Under the pieces are notes generated by a model that saw nothing but the letters and a program-made list of their open reading frames with translations, made no database searches and had not been told where the DNA came from. From positions 30,025 through 94,024 of the forward strand of contig JAKMDI010000016.1 of assembly GCA_022428005.1 (NCBI GenBank): a DNA stretch of 64,000 nucleotides, given 5' to 3'. Below, one piece after another: positions 34,546 to 44,167 of this stretch; positions within the stretch are counted from its first letter, which is position 1, and each line of letters opens with the position of its first letter. Source of the DNA: Flavobacteriaceae bacterium. Its GTDB lineage: Bacteria; Bacteroidota; Bacteroidia; Flavobacteriales; Flavobacteriaceae. Made by a program: the position numbers and the translations under genes.

Positions 34546-35361
34546 CTATTTTAAACGCACTACTACGGGGTGATGATCAGAGGCCCATCCTCCCATGGGG
34601 GTTTTTTGGTAAAGGTGTTTCGCTTGAATGGGTTTGAGACCTTTTACAAAAACATAATCAATCCTTTTTACGCCCCTGCTTTGGGTATTAAAGCTATTGG
34701 CAGTGGGGAAATTTGCGTCTGTTGGGGTCAGGTTTTTTTGAACGTCGAGAAAATGAGACTGCATTTTTTGGATGGGAGAGGTGTCTGGGGTAAGATTAAA
34801 ATCTCCGGTAACAATGACGGGGTAATTTTCTTCATTTAATGATTCTACTTTTTCGATGATAAGGTCAACGGATTTTGCACGCGCTTTTACACCTCGGTGG
34901 TCGAAATGGGTATTAAAAACCCAAACTTTTTGTCGGTTTTTTTTGTTTTCAAACAATCCATAGGTGCAAATGCGTTCCAAAGAGGCATCCCAGCCCTTGG
35001 AAACCAGGTCGGGGGTCTCGGACAACCAAAATGTGTTGGATTGCAATACGCTATATTTGTCTTTTTTAAAAAAAATGGGACTGTATTCTCCTTTGGTTTT
35101 CCCATCCTTTCTCCCGATGCCCACATAGTTGTAGGTTGGCAATCCCTCTACCAAATCCAATAACTGCGCATGAACGACTTCTTGAAGTCCAACAAAATCA
35201 GCGCTTTGTTCGTTTAAGAGACCCATTACGGTTGCCTTGCGATTTTCCCAAATATTCATTCCGTCTTTGGGATTGTTATAACGGATGTTGTAGGATATGG
35301 CTTTTATGTCATCCGAGGATTGAACCAGGGTAAAAAAGAGAACGATGAGTATTCGAAACAT
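34546..35361 (-). CDS. Exported endonuclease/exonuclease/phosphatase family protein
   Basis: Starting at the ATG at 35361 (the track uses a TTG two codons earlier), the protein has 271 residues with a short signal peptide (MFRILIVLFFTLVQSS). The EEP fold motifs are in order: SYNIRY, VGLQEV, NTHFDHRG, VTGDFNLTPD and the terminal SDHHPV. Members of this exported group cleave phosphodiesters or phosphomonoesters; the substrate here is unknown. It lies between an oxidoreductase and a sulfatase in one operon, so an accessory role in glycan or phosphate release is plausible, which is inference. Confidence 0.85.
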   Translation of the reverse strand: MFRILIVLFFTLVQSSDDIKAISYNIRYNNPKDGMNIWENRKATVMGLLNEQSADFVGLQEVVHAQLLDLVEGLPTYNYVGIGRKDGKTKGEYSPIFFKKDKYSVLQSNTFWLSETPDLVSKGWDASLERICTYGLFENKKNRQKVWVFNTHFDHRGVKARAKSVDLIIEKVESLNEENYPVIVTGDFNLTPDTSPIQKMQSHFLDVQKNLTPTDANFPTANSFNTQSRGVKRIDYVFVKGLKPIQAKHLYQKTPMGGWASDHHPVVVRLK

Positions 35362-35431
35362 TATCAATGGTTTTAAATTGTTGGACTACGATTGAAGTTC
35401 TAAAAGCGCTTAAGAAACAATGAATATTAGA

Positions 35432-36706
35432 TCAAATACTGATTTTATAAGGTTTTCTGTATTGTTTTCCGCGTCTTAGATTGGCTTCAAAATCGTCTTT
35501 AAATTCTTCCTTAACAGGGTCCCAGTGCAGTGGCCTTCTAAACTCGTATGCCAAGTTGGCGATATGACAAATGGTGGCCGTTCGGTGCCCAATTTCTACG
35601 TCACATATAGGCTTTTGACCTGCTTTTGCTGCTGTGATCCAGTCCCTTTCGTGACTTTCAGAAACATAGAGCTTGGTGTCAGAAGATTTTAAATCGGCAG
35701 TGACCAACTCTTTTTGGGAAGGTTCAAAATATTTACGGCTGATGTCCATACTGCCCTCGGTACCAAAAAAACGTACTCCAAAGCCACGCCCAAAATTTCG
35801 ATGTTCTACTTCCACACCGTTTTCATAATGCATTTTTAGACCTCGAGAGGCGGTTGGTTCAATGGGAGCTTCGTATTTAATAGGTCCACTGTGGTCCATT
35901 CCCAGTGCCCACTGAACGATGTCAAACATATGGGCTCCCCAATCGGAGAGGATACCACCACCATATTCACGATACCACCTCCAGTTGGGGAATCGCGCAG
36001 ATTCTACTATTTCTTTGTGGTAGGACCTCAGCGGGGCAGGTCCTAGCCAACGCTCCCAATTCAAATAGTTCGGGGTGGCTTGGTAGGGCAAATTACAGGG
36101 GGCAGAGGGGTTGCCGACTTCCACCCATACTTTTTCTATTTTACCCAGATATCCATTGCGAACCAGTTCACATGCTTTTCTAAAAGAGTCTCTTGATCGT
36201 TGCATACTACCAGTTTGTAGGACACGATTGTATTTCCGCGCTGCTTGTTCCATCATCCTCCCCTCATTGATGGTATGGGACAAAGGCTTTTCACAATAAA
36301 CGTGCATACCCGCCTTCATGGCTTCAATGGCAGGAATGGCATGCCAGTGGTCGGGGGTACTGACCACGATACCATCGATGTCTTTGTGATCCAATAAATG
36401 CTGGTAATCTTCATGGACTTCAAAGCTGCCTTTGATCCCATACATTGTATGTTGCTCTGTGATGAGGTTGGAAAACCTTTCTAACCTTTGTTTATGGACA
36501 TCAGATGCGGCAATGACCCGTGCTGTGGTATTTTTAAAAATACGTTTTGTGAGTCCAGAACTTTGTGCGCCCGTTCCAATTACACCAACGTTAAAACGAT
36601 CACTCGGGGCAGTAAATCCTTTTCCCAGCACTTGGCGGGGAACTATAGTAATTCCAGCAATAGCAGCGCTGCTATGCTTTATAAATTGTCTTCTGTTGTT
36701 TTTCAT
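35432..36706 (-). CDS. Tat-exported Gfo/Idh/MocA family oxidoreductase
   Basis: The 424-residue protein has a twin-arginine leader (NNRRQFIKHSSAAIAGITIV) and a Rossmann NAD(P)-binding domain (FNVGVIGTGAQSSGL, about 38-165) with the family Lys in YCEKPLSHTI, then the substrate-binding alpha/beta domain (GGGILSDWGAHMFDIVQWALGMD). Exported members hold their cofactor tightly and act on sugars; some are NAD-dependent glycosidases (GH109-type), which I cannot exclude. It is the second gene of the operon led by the second sulfatase, so a sulfated-sugar pathway is inferred. Confidence 0.88.
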   Translation of the reverse strand: MKNNRRQFIKHSSAAIAGITIVPRQVLGKGFTAPSDRFNVGVIGTGAQSSGLTKRIFKNTTARVIAASDVHKQRLERFSNLITEQHTMYGIKGSFEVHEDYQHLLDHKDIDGIVVSTPDHWHAIPAIEAMKAGMHVYCEKPLSHTINEGRMMEQAARKYNRVLQTGSMQRSRDSFRKACELVRNGYLGKIEKVWVEVGNPSAPCNLPYQATPNYLNWERWLGPAPLRSYHKEIVESARFPNWRWYREYGGGILSDWGAHMFDIVQWALGMDHSGPIKYEAPIEPTASRGLKMHYENGVEVEHRNFGRGFGVRFFGTEGSMDISRKYFEPSQKELVTADLKSSDTKLYVSESHERDWITAAKAGQKPICDVEIGHRTATICHIANLAYEFRRPLHWDPVKEEFKDDFEANLRRGKQYRKPYKISI

Positions 36707-36846
36707 TTGGTTAATCTTGATTATTGTAGCTGGAAATAAAGCCCACTGAAAGTCTTGATTTAAATTATCAGTGTAAAAACTTATTTAGCTTTCAAATTAA
36801 TAAAAATATAAAATCAAAACACTGCCAAGCTTGCTTTTATTTTTGA

Positions 36847-38625
36847 CTAAGGGTTAAGTTCGTGCCTGTTTAGAGGATAATGGGTTTCCAATTTCTTACT
36901 GTTAACTACTTTGGTGATTCCATACTTAAAACCCAAACGATGGGTGATAATTTCTAAAGTATCGTCGGCTTTCTCCTCGATGGGTTCCGAGTAGATATTC
37001 CATCCTTTATGAGGGGCTTTTTCATTGGAATATTTATACCCTATCCTAACGCCTGGTTGGCTGGCGTTGACGGTAATTTTACCACCTTCGAATGTAAGCT
37101 TTGGTACTTCAGACCATTGGGGTTTTCCATTGGGATAAAATTTTTGTATCAGCTCAATTTCATTGATAAACCCCTTGTCATCAATGGCTTTCATCCAGCG
37201 TTCACATTCTGTCCTGAGGTCTGTCAGCACCTCGGCATAGGCGGGATCATCGGCCAAATTATTCAGCTCGTGGGGGTCGGTTTCTGTGTCAAAAAGTTCC
37301 TCTGCAGGCTTGGATGTTCTGAACCAAAGGGCCTGATTTTCGTCTAACTCCCCAGCGTCTCGCATGCGCAGTAGTTCCTGCATAACTTCCATATTTTCTC
37401 TGTAGGCAATGGGAAGGTAGTAGGGTTTTTCAGGATAAAAGTTTTTTAGATATTTAAAACGTTTATTCCGAACCGCACGGATCAGATCTACCCTTTCGTC
37501 AAAGCGATCAGCTTGACCATGGATATAACTCCTCGGTGTGCCTACCTTATATTTTCCCTCGAAAGCTTGCCCTTCCATATAGGAGGGCGGTTGAATGCTC
37601 ACCATAGACAATAGGGTGGGGGGATAATCAACAAAACTGATCAACCGATCGTCCCTTTCTCCTGCCCTCAGTTTGTTGGGATACCTGATGATCAGTGGAA
37701 CCCTCAGTCCCGAGTCATACAACAATCTTTTTTGTCTGGGTAGGGGCCCACCGTGATCGGAATACCATACAATGATGGTTTCTTCCAAAAGACCATCTTC
37801 TTCCAATTGTTGTAAAAGGATTCCCATAAACCGATCCATTCTGACGATGTTTGAATAAAGTTTTCTCATCGCATTTTCTCCAATTTCGTTTTGGGGAAGG
37901 TAGGGAGGAACCTCAACTGCTAAATCTTCGGGCACTTGCAGCGGAATTGTGTCATTTTTATACGCCTGATAGTTTTTATATCCCAATTTTTCCCACTGAG
38001 ACTCGGCAGTTCTTGGGGGCGGGAATACATCGTGATCTTCTCTCTTATACTGCGTACTCCACATATTTGATTCGTGGGTAACATTCGCGTTAAAGATGGA
38101 AAAAAAGGGCATTTCTTTGTTTGGTCGGTTCCTCCAATGGGCATAACCACTGGATTCATCCCAGGCGAGTTCTGACTTAAAAAACTGGTAATCCTCTTTA
38201 CTGTTGTTGGTGGTGTAGTAACCATTTTCACGCATGATTTCACTAACCATTTTTACCTCTGGTGGAGGAACCACTTGGTAGTCAACCAGCCCTGCTGCTT
38301 TGGCGATGGCTTGTTGTTTTAGGGTACGCATATTGTGCGCCCCGAAAGAGTTTGGATACAAGCCTGTTGTGAGCGTAGCTCTACTGGGGGAGCAAACTCC
38401 AGCTACAGAAAAGTTGTGGGTATAGACCACACCCTCCTTTGCCAAGCGGTCGAGATTGGGGGTCGGTGCACGAGGGTCACCATAGGCATTGAGGAAGAAA
38501 GGACTGAGGTCTTCGGTGACCAACCAAAGTACGTTGAGCGGCTTGTCTTCCTCCTTTATTTCACAAGCAGTAAAAGAAAGTAGCCCCAGTAATAGTATAA
38601 ATAAGTGTTTTTTGGAAAGGATCAT
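36847..38625 (-). CDS. Type I sulfatase with C-terminal beta domain, lipoprotein (CSPSR)
   Basis: The 592-residue sulfatase has a lipoprotein signal (LLSFTAC), the metal-binding start NVLWLVTEDLSPFF, the formylglycine motif VCSPSRATLTTG (about residue 79) and IVWYSDHGGPLPRQK. This layout, with ED instead of DD and a Gly-Gly-Pro-Leu-Pro-Arg turn, resembles N-sulfoglucosamine sulfohydrolase-like enzymes. The last 85 residues (VRIGYKYSNE, GWNIYSEPIEE) form a small beta domain like the C-terminal domain of chitobiases. It is first in a minus-strand operon with the oxidoreductase, EEP protein and first sulfatase. Substrate is not assigned. Confidence 0.9.
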   Translation of the reverse strand: MILSKKHLFILLLGLLSFTACEIKEEDKPLNVLWLVTEDLSPFFLNAYGDPRAPTPNLDRLAKEGVVYTHNFSVAGVCSPSRATLTTGLYPNSFGAHNMRTLKQQAIAKAAGLVDYQVVPPPEVKMVSEIMRENGYYTTNNSKEDYQFFKSELAWDESSGYAHWRNRPNKEMPFFSIFNANVTHESNMWSTQYKREDHDVFPPPRTAESQWEKLGYKNYQAYKNDTIPLQVPEDLAVEVPPYLPQNEIGENAMRKLYSNIVRMDRFMGILLQQLEEDGLLEETIIVWYSDHGGPLPRQKRLLYDSGLRVPLIIRYPNKLRAGERDDRLISFVDYPPTLLSMVSIQPPSYMEGQAFEGKYKVGTPRSYIHGQADRFDERVDLIRAVRNKRFKYLKNFYPEKPYYLPIAYRENMEVMQELLRMRDAGELDENQALWFRTSKPAEELFDTETDPHELNNLADDPAYAEVLTDLRTECERWMKAIDDKGFINEIELIQKFYPNGKPQWSEVPKLTFEGGKITVNASQPGVRIGYKYSNEKAPHKGWNIYSEPIEEKADDTLEIITHRLGFKYGITKVVNSKKLETHYPLNRHELNP

Positions 38626-38857
38626 AGCACCAAAAGTTATTTAATGTTTAGTTTTTATTTTTTTAAAGAAAAGGATTTATTCTAAGAAATAGCGCAAAAA
38701 CTCAGCTGAATCATTTTTTCCAAGAGGGTATGCTATATTTTTAAAATGTATTTTAATTATTGCTCCCTTTTCAATTATAAATTGTGTTAACAGCATCTAA
38801 TTATAAAAAAAATACCATTTTCATTTTTGTATATTTATTTTGAAAAATAGGAAAATC

Positions 38858-40126
38858 ATGAGAATAAAAAGTGCATTACTCATTACAGCTCTAATTGTAT
38901 CCCACTCCCTTCTTGGGCAAAAAACCACCCCAACGATCAAAGAGGAGTCTGAAGTACCTCAATACGTGTTGCCCCAGTTACTTAAAACCAAAAAAGGGAA
39001 AAGCGTAAAAACAGTCCGGGACTGGGAGCGGTCAAGGCGTCCAGAAATTCATGATTATTTCGCCCACCAAGTCTATGGTGTGGTTCCTGCAGAACTCAAC
39101 TATCACAAAGCAGAACTGATGGACTACGAGCCCGCAGCACTGGGCGGAACTGCTGTTCGAAAACAAGTAAATTTACATTTTAAAAAAGGAGAAAAATCCA
39201 TCGTCGTTCCCGTGCTTATGTATTTACCCAGTGGGTCAACGAATGCTCCCGTTTTTTTGGCGTATAATTTTAAGGGGAATCACTCTTTGAGTGCGGACAC
39301 GACTATTTTAGTCGATGGTAAAAAAGTAAACCAACTCACTGGTGAGGCTTCCAAAAATTTTAATCCCAGTTCAAGGGGGGAAAGAACTTCTAGATGGGCG
39401 ATCGATAAAATGATCGATGCTGGCTACGGATTGGTAACGGTCAATTACAACACTGTAGACCCAGATAAGAATGATTTTTCTGATGGTGTACATGCCTTAT
39501 TTTATGCACCTGGCCAGAATTCACCAAAAAAGAATGAATGGGGTTCATTATCGGCATGGGCCTGGGGCATGTCTCGGGTAATGGATTTCTTAGAAACAGA
39601 ACCTTTGGTAGATCAAGATAAGGTGGTATTGATGGGGCACTCTCGTTTGGGAAAAACTGCCCTTTGGGCAGGTGCCAACGACCCGCGATTCAGTATTGTT
39701 ATTTCCAATAACTCAGGCTGCGGGGGGGCAGCCCTTTCTCGGCGGAGGTTTGGTGAAAAGGTATCCGATATTAACACCAACTACCCACATTGGTTTGCCA
39801 AGAACTTTCACAATTTTAATGAAAATGAATCCGCATTGGAGGTCGATCAACATATGCTGATTGCACTGATGGCACCTAGGCCCGTCTATGTGGCAAGTGC
39901 AAGTAAAGATCCATGGGCGGATCCCAGAGGTGAATTTTTAGCTGCGCAAGCTGCTACCCCGGTATATGAACTCTACAAAAAGAAAGGCATAGAAACAAAA
40001 GAAATGCCCGCGGTCAACACCCCCATTCACGAGTCAGTAGGCTACCATTTGAGAGCGGGAAAACACGATGTAACAGATTACGATTGGGAACAATATATAC
40101 TGTTTGCTGACCAGCACTTTAAGTAA
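38858..40126 (+). CDS. CE15-like glucuronoyl esterase
   Basis: At 422 residues from the ATG at 38858 (the track TTG start precedes a better signal peptide, MRIKSALLITALIVSHSLLGQ), this is an exported alpha/beta hydrolase of the CE15 type. The nucleophile Ser lies in MGHSRLGKTALWAGA, followed by NNSGCGGAALSRR and the HWFAKNFH segment, and the catalytic His is expected in the KHDVTDYDW motif. CE15 enzymes cleave esters of glucuronic acid, known mostly for lignin-carbohydrate bonds. Here, beside sulfatases in a marine-type genome, a role on esterified uronic acids of algal glycans is inferred. Its stop is 1 base from the convergent sulfatase. Confidence 0.85.
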   Translation: MRIKSALLITALIVSHSLLGQKTTPTIKEESEVPQYVLPQLLKTKKGKSVKTVRDWERSRRPEIHDYFAHQVYGVVPAELNYHKAELMDYEPAALGGTAVRKQVNLHFKKGEKSIVVPVLMYLPSGSTNAPVFLAYNFKGNHSLSADTTILVDGKKVNQLTGEASKNFNPSSRGERTSRWAIDKMIDAGYGLVTVNYNTVDPDKNDFSDGVHALFYAPGQNSPKKNEWGSLSAWAWGMSRVMDFLETEPLVDQDKVVLMGHSRLGKTALWAGANDPRFSIVISNNSGCGGAALSRRRFGEKVSDINTNYPHWFAKNFHNFNENESALEVDQHMLIALMAPRPVYVASASKDPWADPRGEFLAAQAATPVYELYKKKGIETKEMPAVNTPIHESVGYHLRAGKHDVTDYDWEQYILFADQHFK

Positions 40127-40127
40127 T

Positions 40128-41693
40128 TTAATCAATGGTGCTGCCCCACCAGTCGGCATTGGGCAGGTAGTTAGGATCGAGTTGATTTGCCCTTCTGGTT
40201 TCGACCCTAAGCTTCATTTTCTGTTTGTGCTTTTGGAGCCAATCATTTTCTTCCGCTTCGTTGTGTAAAGGGTCTCTTTCGGGAATTTTTGCATTGGTTT
40301 CGCGGAGCCATTCTAACAATTCAATTTTTAAGGTTTCCCCTACTGCTGGATTTTCATCAAACAAATCGGTGGTTTCACCCATGTCTTTTCCCAAGTGATA
40401 CAATTCACTTTTGTTATTTTCAAAATAGTGAATGAGCTTCCAATCTCCTTTTCTTATGATGGCACTGGGATCTCCACCTTGATTTCCATAGTGGGGGTAA
40501 TGCCAAAAAAGTGACCGTTCTTCCAGGGATTGATTTTGTAGCAGTGGCACCAAACTTTTCCCATCTACTTGTGCAGGGTTTTCTATTCCTGCCAGCTCCA
40601 GCAGGGTAGGAAAAAGGTCAGCACCTGTAACGGGGGTTGCTACTTGTTTATTAGCATTTGCAATTTGAGGTGCTTTGATAAAAAAGGGAATTCTTGTTCC
40701 TGCTTCCCACTGGTATCCCTTTCCGCCCCGCAGAGGTAGGTTGCTGGTGGCATAGTCATCTCCAGCAGAAACACCACCATTATCAGAAACAAATACCACT
40801 ACTGTATTTTCTTCAAGCCCCAAATTCTCTAATGTGTTCAGTACATGACCTACTGCCTCATCGGTTTGTTCCAACAGGCCGGCATAAACAGGGTTGTCTT
40901 GTTTAATTCGAATGGGCAGTCTTTTTTCCATGGCAAAACCTTCCTCGAGAAGACCTTGGCTTACAGCTTTTTTTTGGTATTTAAGCCACCGCTCCTGGCT
41001 TGTTTGAATAGGGGCATGCACTGCGTAAAAACTCAAATAAGCAAAAAAGGGTTCGTTGGGATTTTGTTCGATGAAATTTACGGTTTCTCGTGCCAATTTC
41101 ATTGAGAGAGTCATACCTTTTTCCTCTTCGTAGTCCTCTAAAAACGGATTGTTGAAAGGGGAAAAATACCCACCAGAATAGGGACCACCTCGAAAGTATC
41201 CTCCCTTGTTTATGTCAAATCCATGATCGGTGGGGAGTGATTTTTCTTCTTTGGATCCCAGGTGCCATTTGCCCGCAAAAAATGTTTTGTAATCATGGGC
41301 CTTGAATACCTCGGGTAAGGTGATCATTTCGAAGGGTAAGTGTTTTACATAATCACTGGGCAACAATTGGGTTTTTCGTCCCACCTTCCTCCAATCTGTT
41401 CCATATTTTGCCCCTATCCAGTCTGTGATTCCATGTACAGTGGGGTATACCCCTGTCAAAAGGCTTGCCCGCGAAGGACTGCAGACCGAGGCATTGGCAT
41501 GCCCCTGGGTAAAAATGGTACCTCCTTCAGCAATGCTGTCAATATTGGGAGTTTCATAAAATGTACTGCCCGTGCTGCTTAAATCTTTATAGCCCAAATC
41601 ATCCACTACTATGAAAAGAAAATTGGGCTTCGGTTGGGGAGATTCACAACTAATTACCAACAAAGTGGTAAGTAAAAAAACTATTTTATTCAT
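40128..41693 (-). CDS. Type I sulfatase, lipoprotein (CSPSR), third copy
   Basis: The 521-residue enzyme carries a lipoprotein signal (LLVISC), metal ligands in FLFIVVDDLGYKDLSSTG, the formylglycine motif VCSPSRASLLTG (about residue 71), FAGKWHLGS, and VVFVSDNGGVSAGD. The arylsulfatase-A-like layout, with a Gly-Lys-Trp-His motif and Asp-Asn-Gly-Gly second metal site, differs from the other two, so the three enzymes probably attack different sulfate positions. It follows the EamA transporter by 4 bases in an operon with the second Gfo/Idh oxidoreductase. Confidence 0.92.
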   Translation of the reverse strand: MNKIVFLLTTLLVISCESPQPKPNFLFIVVDDLGYKDLSSTGSTFYETPNIDSIAEGGTIFTQGHANASVCSPSRASLLTGVYPTVHGITDWIGAKYGTDWRKVGRKTQLLPSDYVKHLPFEMITLPEVFKAHDYKTFFAGKWHLGSKEEKSLPTDHGFDINKGGYFRGGPYSGGYFSPFNNPFLEDYEEEKGMTLSMKLARETVNFIEQNPNEPFFAYLSFYAVHAPIQTSQERWLKYQKKAVSQGLLEEGFAMEKRLPIRIKQDNPVYAGLLEQTDEAVGHVLNTLENLGLEENTVVVFVSDNGGVSAGDDYATSNLPLRGGKGYQWEAGTRIPFFIKAPQIANANKQVATPVTGADLFPTLLELAGIENPAQVDGKSLVPLLQNQSLEERSLFWHYPHYGNQGGDPSAIIRKGDWKLIHYFENNKSELYHLGKDMGETTDLFDENPAVGETLKIELLEWLRETNAKIPERDPLHNEAEENDWLQKHKQKMKLRVETRRANQLDPNYLPNADWWGSTID

Positions 41694-41697
41694 GAGT

Positions 41698-42558
41698 TTA
41701 TTTTTTAAAATTTCGGATGCTTTCCACGATTACAGTTCCCAAGATAAGTGTTCCTCCAAAAATGGTGCTCAGCGTCGGGTATTCTCCCAACACGATCATT
41801 CCGATAATGATACCATAAATAGGTTGGACACTACTGATAATACTGGCGGTACTCACTGTGAAATTTCTAAAACTATAAATAAATAAAGAGTGACCTGTTG
41901 CTGTGGTGACAAAAGCCAATATGAGCAGGGCAGGGAGTGATGCTTGCAAGCCTGACATGTCGGACAAATAAAAGAATGGCGATAGTAAAACCGTAACGAT
42001 GATCAGTTGGTATACCATCAAGATAGATCCCTCATATTCCGCAGCTTTTGATTTCATATAGATATTTCTGATGGAATAACAGAAAGCAGAAAAAACTCCA
42101 AACCCGATGGCTTTAAATTGATCGTTTTCAATATTGAATTCAGGGGCTAAAAAATAGATCCCCACCAGCACAGTGAGCCCCAGGAGAATATTTGATTTAT
42201 TGAATTTTGTTTTTAACATCAACGGTTCAAGAAATGTTGTTATCACGGGGTAGGTAAATACCGAAAGCATTCCAATGGCAACACTTGAAAGCTTTAGAGA
42301 GATGAAATAAGTGATCCAGTGCATACCCATGAGCACTCCACTGAGCAAGACCACCACACGGTCTTTCTTTTGAATCTTAAAAGTTAATTTTTTCCATTTA
42401 CAAAAAAGGAAAAGAAAAATACCTCCAAAAAAAGATCTTAAAAGAATGATCAGGGGAACTGGAAGATCAATATAACGGCCTAAGGTTCCCGAGGTGCTGA
42501 TCAATAAAACAGCAAAATTGAGCTGAATTAGATTTTTAAAATACTGTTGCTTTTGCAT
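41698..42558 (-). CDS. EamA/DMT family inner membrane transporter
   Basis: The 286-residue protein has ten predicted transmembrane helices in two EamA repeats (first repeat starting LNFAVLLISTSGTLGRYIDLP, second at FGVFSAFCYSIRNIYMKS), ending ISSVQPIYGIIIGMIVLGEYPT, the DMT signature. Such exporters move metabolites or amino acids; the substrate is unknown. Its ATG overlaps the TAA of the oxidoreductase by one base and it precedes the third sulfatase, so it may carry a product or intermediate of that operon. Confidence 0.85.
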   Translation of the reverse strand: MQKQQYFKNLIQLNFAVLLISTSGTLGRYIDLPVPLIILLRSFFGGIFLFLFCKWKKLTFKIQKKDRVVVLLSGVLMGMHWITYFISLKLSSVAIGMLSVFTYPVITTFLEPLMLKTKFNKSNILLGLTVLVGIYFLAPEFNIENDQFKAIGFGVFSAFCYSIRNIYMKSKAAEYEGSILMVYQLIIVTVLLSPFFYLSDMSGLQASLPALLILAFVTTATGHSLFIYSFRNFTVSTASIISSVQPIYGIIIGMIVLGEYPTLSTIFGGTLILGTVIVESIRNFKK

Positions 42559-44027
42559 TAAGCCAATTTATAGAATTCCTCCCAGCCTTTTCTTGGAGGA
42601 TAACCTCTTAATAGCTCATTGGCAAACGCATTGTTGGTTATCGTTTTTGTTTTTCTATCGAATAAAATCGTTTGATTCATTTGTTGTGCAATGGTCCCCA
42701 AACAGAATACTTGACTCAGTGGTGCGGAGACTTCAAATGGAGAGAGCGTTTTTTCCAATCCCTTTGCAGCATTGATGAAATTCATAAAGTGATTGGTGTC
42801 ACTTTTGTGGTAGTCGGGCAGTTGTGATTGAACATCCTTTCCGTTTTCGGTAGGAATCACCGATAGGGTTCGGTGGTGAGACCCACCTTTAAAAACAAGA
42901 TCTTTACCATAAATGACCTTACCCGGTCTTAATTTTTTGGGCTGTACCATTCCCTTTTTGGTATTTGTTTGGGTATCGATCTCTATATCCCCATAATTTT
43001 CTGGCACCTGAGGCAGGTTGTCAACCCCGTCATGCCATGTTACCTTCACTTTTGGCATGGCCCCTCTTTTGGGAAAATGGAAAGCCAGTGTAGAGGACTG
43101 TGGGTAGAATAAGTCATTGTGACCCATTAAATTTTTAGGGGTTATTTTTTCTGGAAGCCCCAAGTTTAAAAACTGGTGAAACCCGTCCATAATATGGGCA
43201 CCCCAGTCTCCGAGCGCTCCATTCCCAAAAGCATACCAGCAACGCCATTGACCATCGATAAAGTCTTTGTGAAAATCGTGATTTGGATAACCCACATGCC
43301 AAGTGTCCCAATCCAAGGTCTTGGGGATTTCGCCTCCGGCGGGAAACTTTTTCATTTGGGTGTCCCAGCCATGCCAACGCCGTCTGCCATTCATGTGTGA
43401 GGTGATTTTTTCTACCCCGTTGATAAACCCTTTTTCAACCCATGTTTTAAACTGATAATAGTTGTCCTGACAGTGTCCCTGATTTCCCATTTGAGTAGCC
43501 ACATTGTACTTTTTGGCAGCACGGATTAATATTTCAGATTCCTGGAAAGTTCTGGTTAGGGGTTTCTCAACATACACGTGTTTTCCCAGTGACATGGCCA
43601 AAATGGTGATTGGGAAATGAGAAAAATCGGGAGTTGCGACGCTTACCGCATCAATTTTGTCTCCCATTTTGTCGAACATTACCCTAAAATCTCTAAAGCG
43701 TTTGGCTTCCTTGTGAATTCCCATGGTTTTAAGGGTTTTCTCGCCTCCCATATTCACATCACAGAGTGCCACCACATTGGCAGCTCCTGTGGCATAGAGA
43801 TCACGGACCACACTGGAGCCCCTGTTTCCAATCCCACAACATGCTAAATTGACTTTGTCATTGGGAGCTACTACTGCTTTTTTAATGACTTTCCCGGAAA
43901 CATCTCGAACTTCTTTTTTGGAAAAAAGCACATGACTGGGAATTACCATAATAGATCCGAGTGAAACCCCAGCCTTCTTAATAAATTGCCTTCTTTGGTC
44001 GTGACTTACTTTACTTTTTTTTGACAT
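42558..44027 (-). CDS. Tat-exported Gfo/Idh/MocA family oxidoreductase, second copy
   Basis: The 489-residue protein has a twin-arginine leader (DQRRQFIKKAGVSLGSIMVI), a Rossmann domain (KVNLACCGIGNRGSSVVRDL, about 58-185) with VYVEKPLTRTF, and a long C-terminal domain containing GNGALGDWGAHIMDGFHQFL. It is larger than the first copy and shares only the family frame, so the substrates probably differ. It leads a tight three-gene operon with an EamA transporter and sulfatase. As with the first copy, an NAD-dependent glycosidase activity is a possible alternative. Confidence 0.88.
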   Translation of the reverse strand: MSKKSKVSHDQRRQFIKKAGVSLGSIMVIPSHVLFSKKEVRDVSGKVIKKAVVAPNDKVNLACCGIGNRGSSVVRDLYATGAANVVALCDVNMGGEKTLKTMGIHKEAKRFRDFRVMFDKMGDKIDAVSVATPDFSHFPITILAMSLGKHVYVEKPLTRTFQESEILIRAAKKYNVATQMGNQGHCQDNYYQFKTWVEKGFINGVEKITSHMNGRRRWHGWDTQMKKFPAGGEIPKTLDWDTWHVGYPNHDFHKDFIDGQWRCWYAFGNGALGDWGAHIMDGFHQFLNLGLPEKITPKNLMGHNDLFYPQSSTLAFHFPKRGAMPKVKVTWHDGVDNLPQVPENYGDIEIDTQTNTKKGMVQPKKLRPGKVIYGKDLVFKGGSHHRTLSVIPTENGKDVQSQLPDYHKSDTNHFMNFINAAKGLEKTLSPFEVSAPLSQVFCLGTIAQQMNQTILFDRKTKTITNNAFANELLRGYPPRKGWEEFYKLA

Positions 44028-44167
44028 GATTTTTTTTTATTACCTCACAGAAGTGGGAGATGAGGGTGTTATATTTATCCTAAAATTAATTTTTTTAAAC
44101 TTCTAAAAAAAATTGAATTAAACCATAATCATAAATAACAGTCTATAAAATATCAATCTTTTAAGCT

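Noticed and set aside
38626-38857. Regulatory RNA or riboswitch in the divergent gap before the CE15-like gene
   Set aside because: The 230 bases are AT-rich without a stable fold or known aptamer pattern that I can see.
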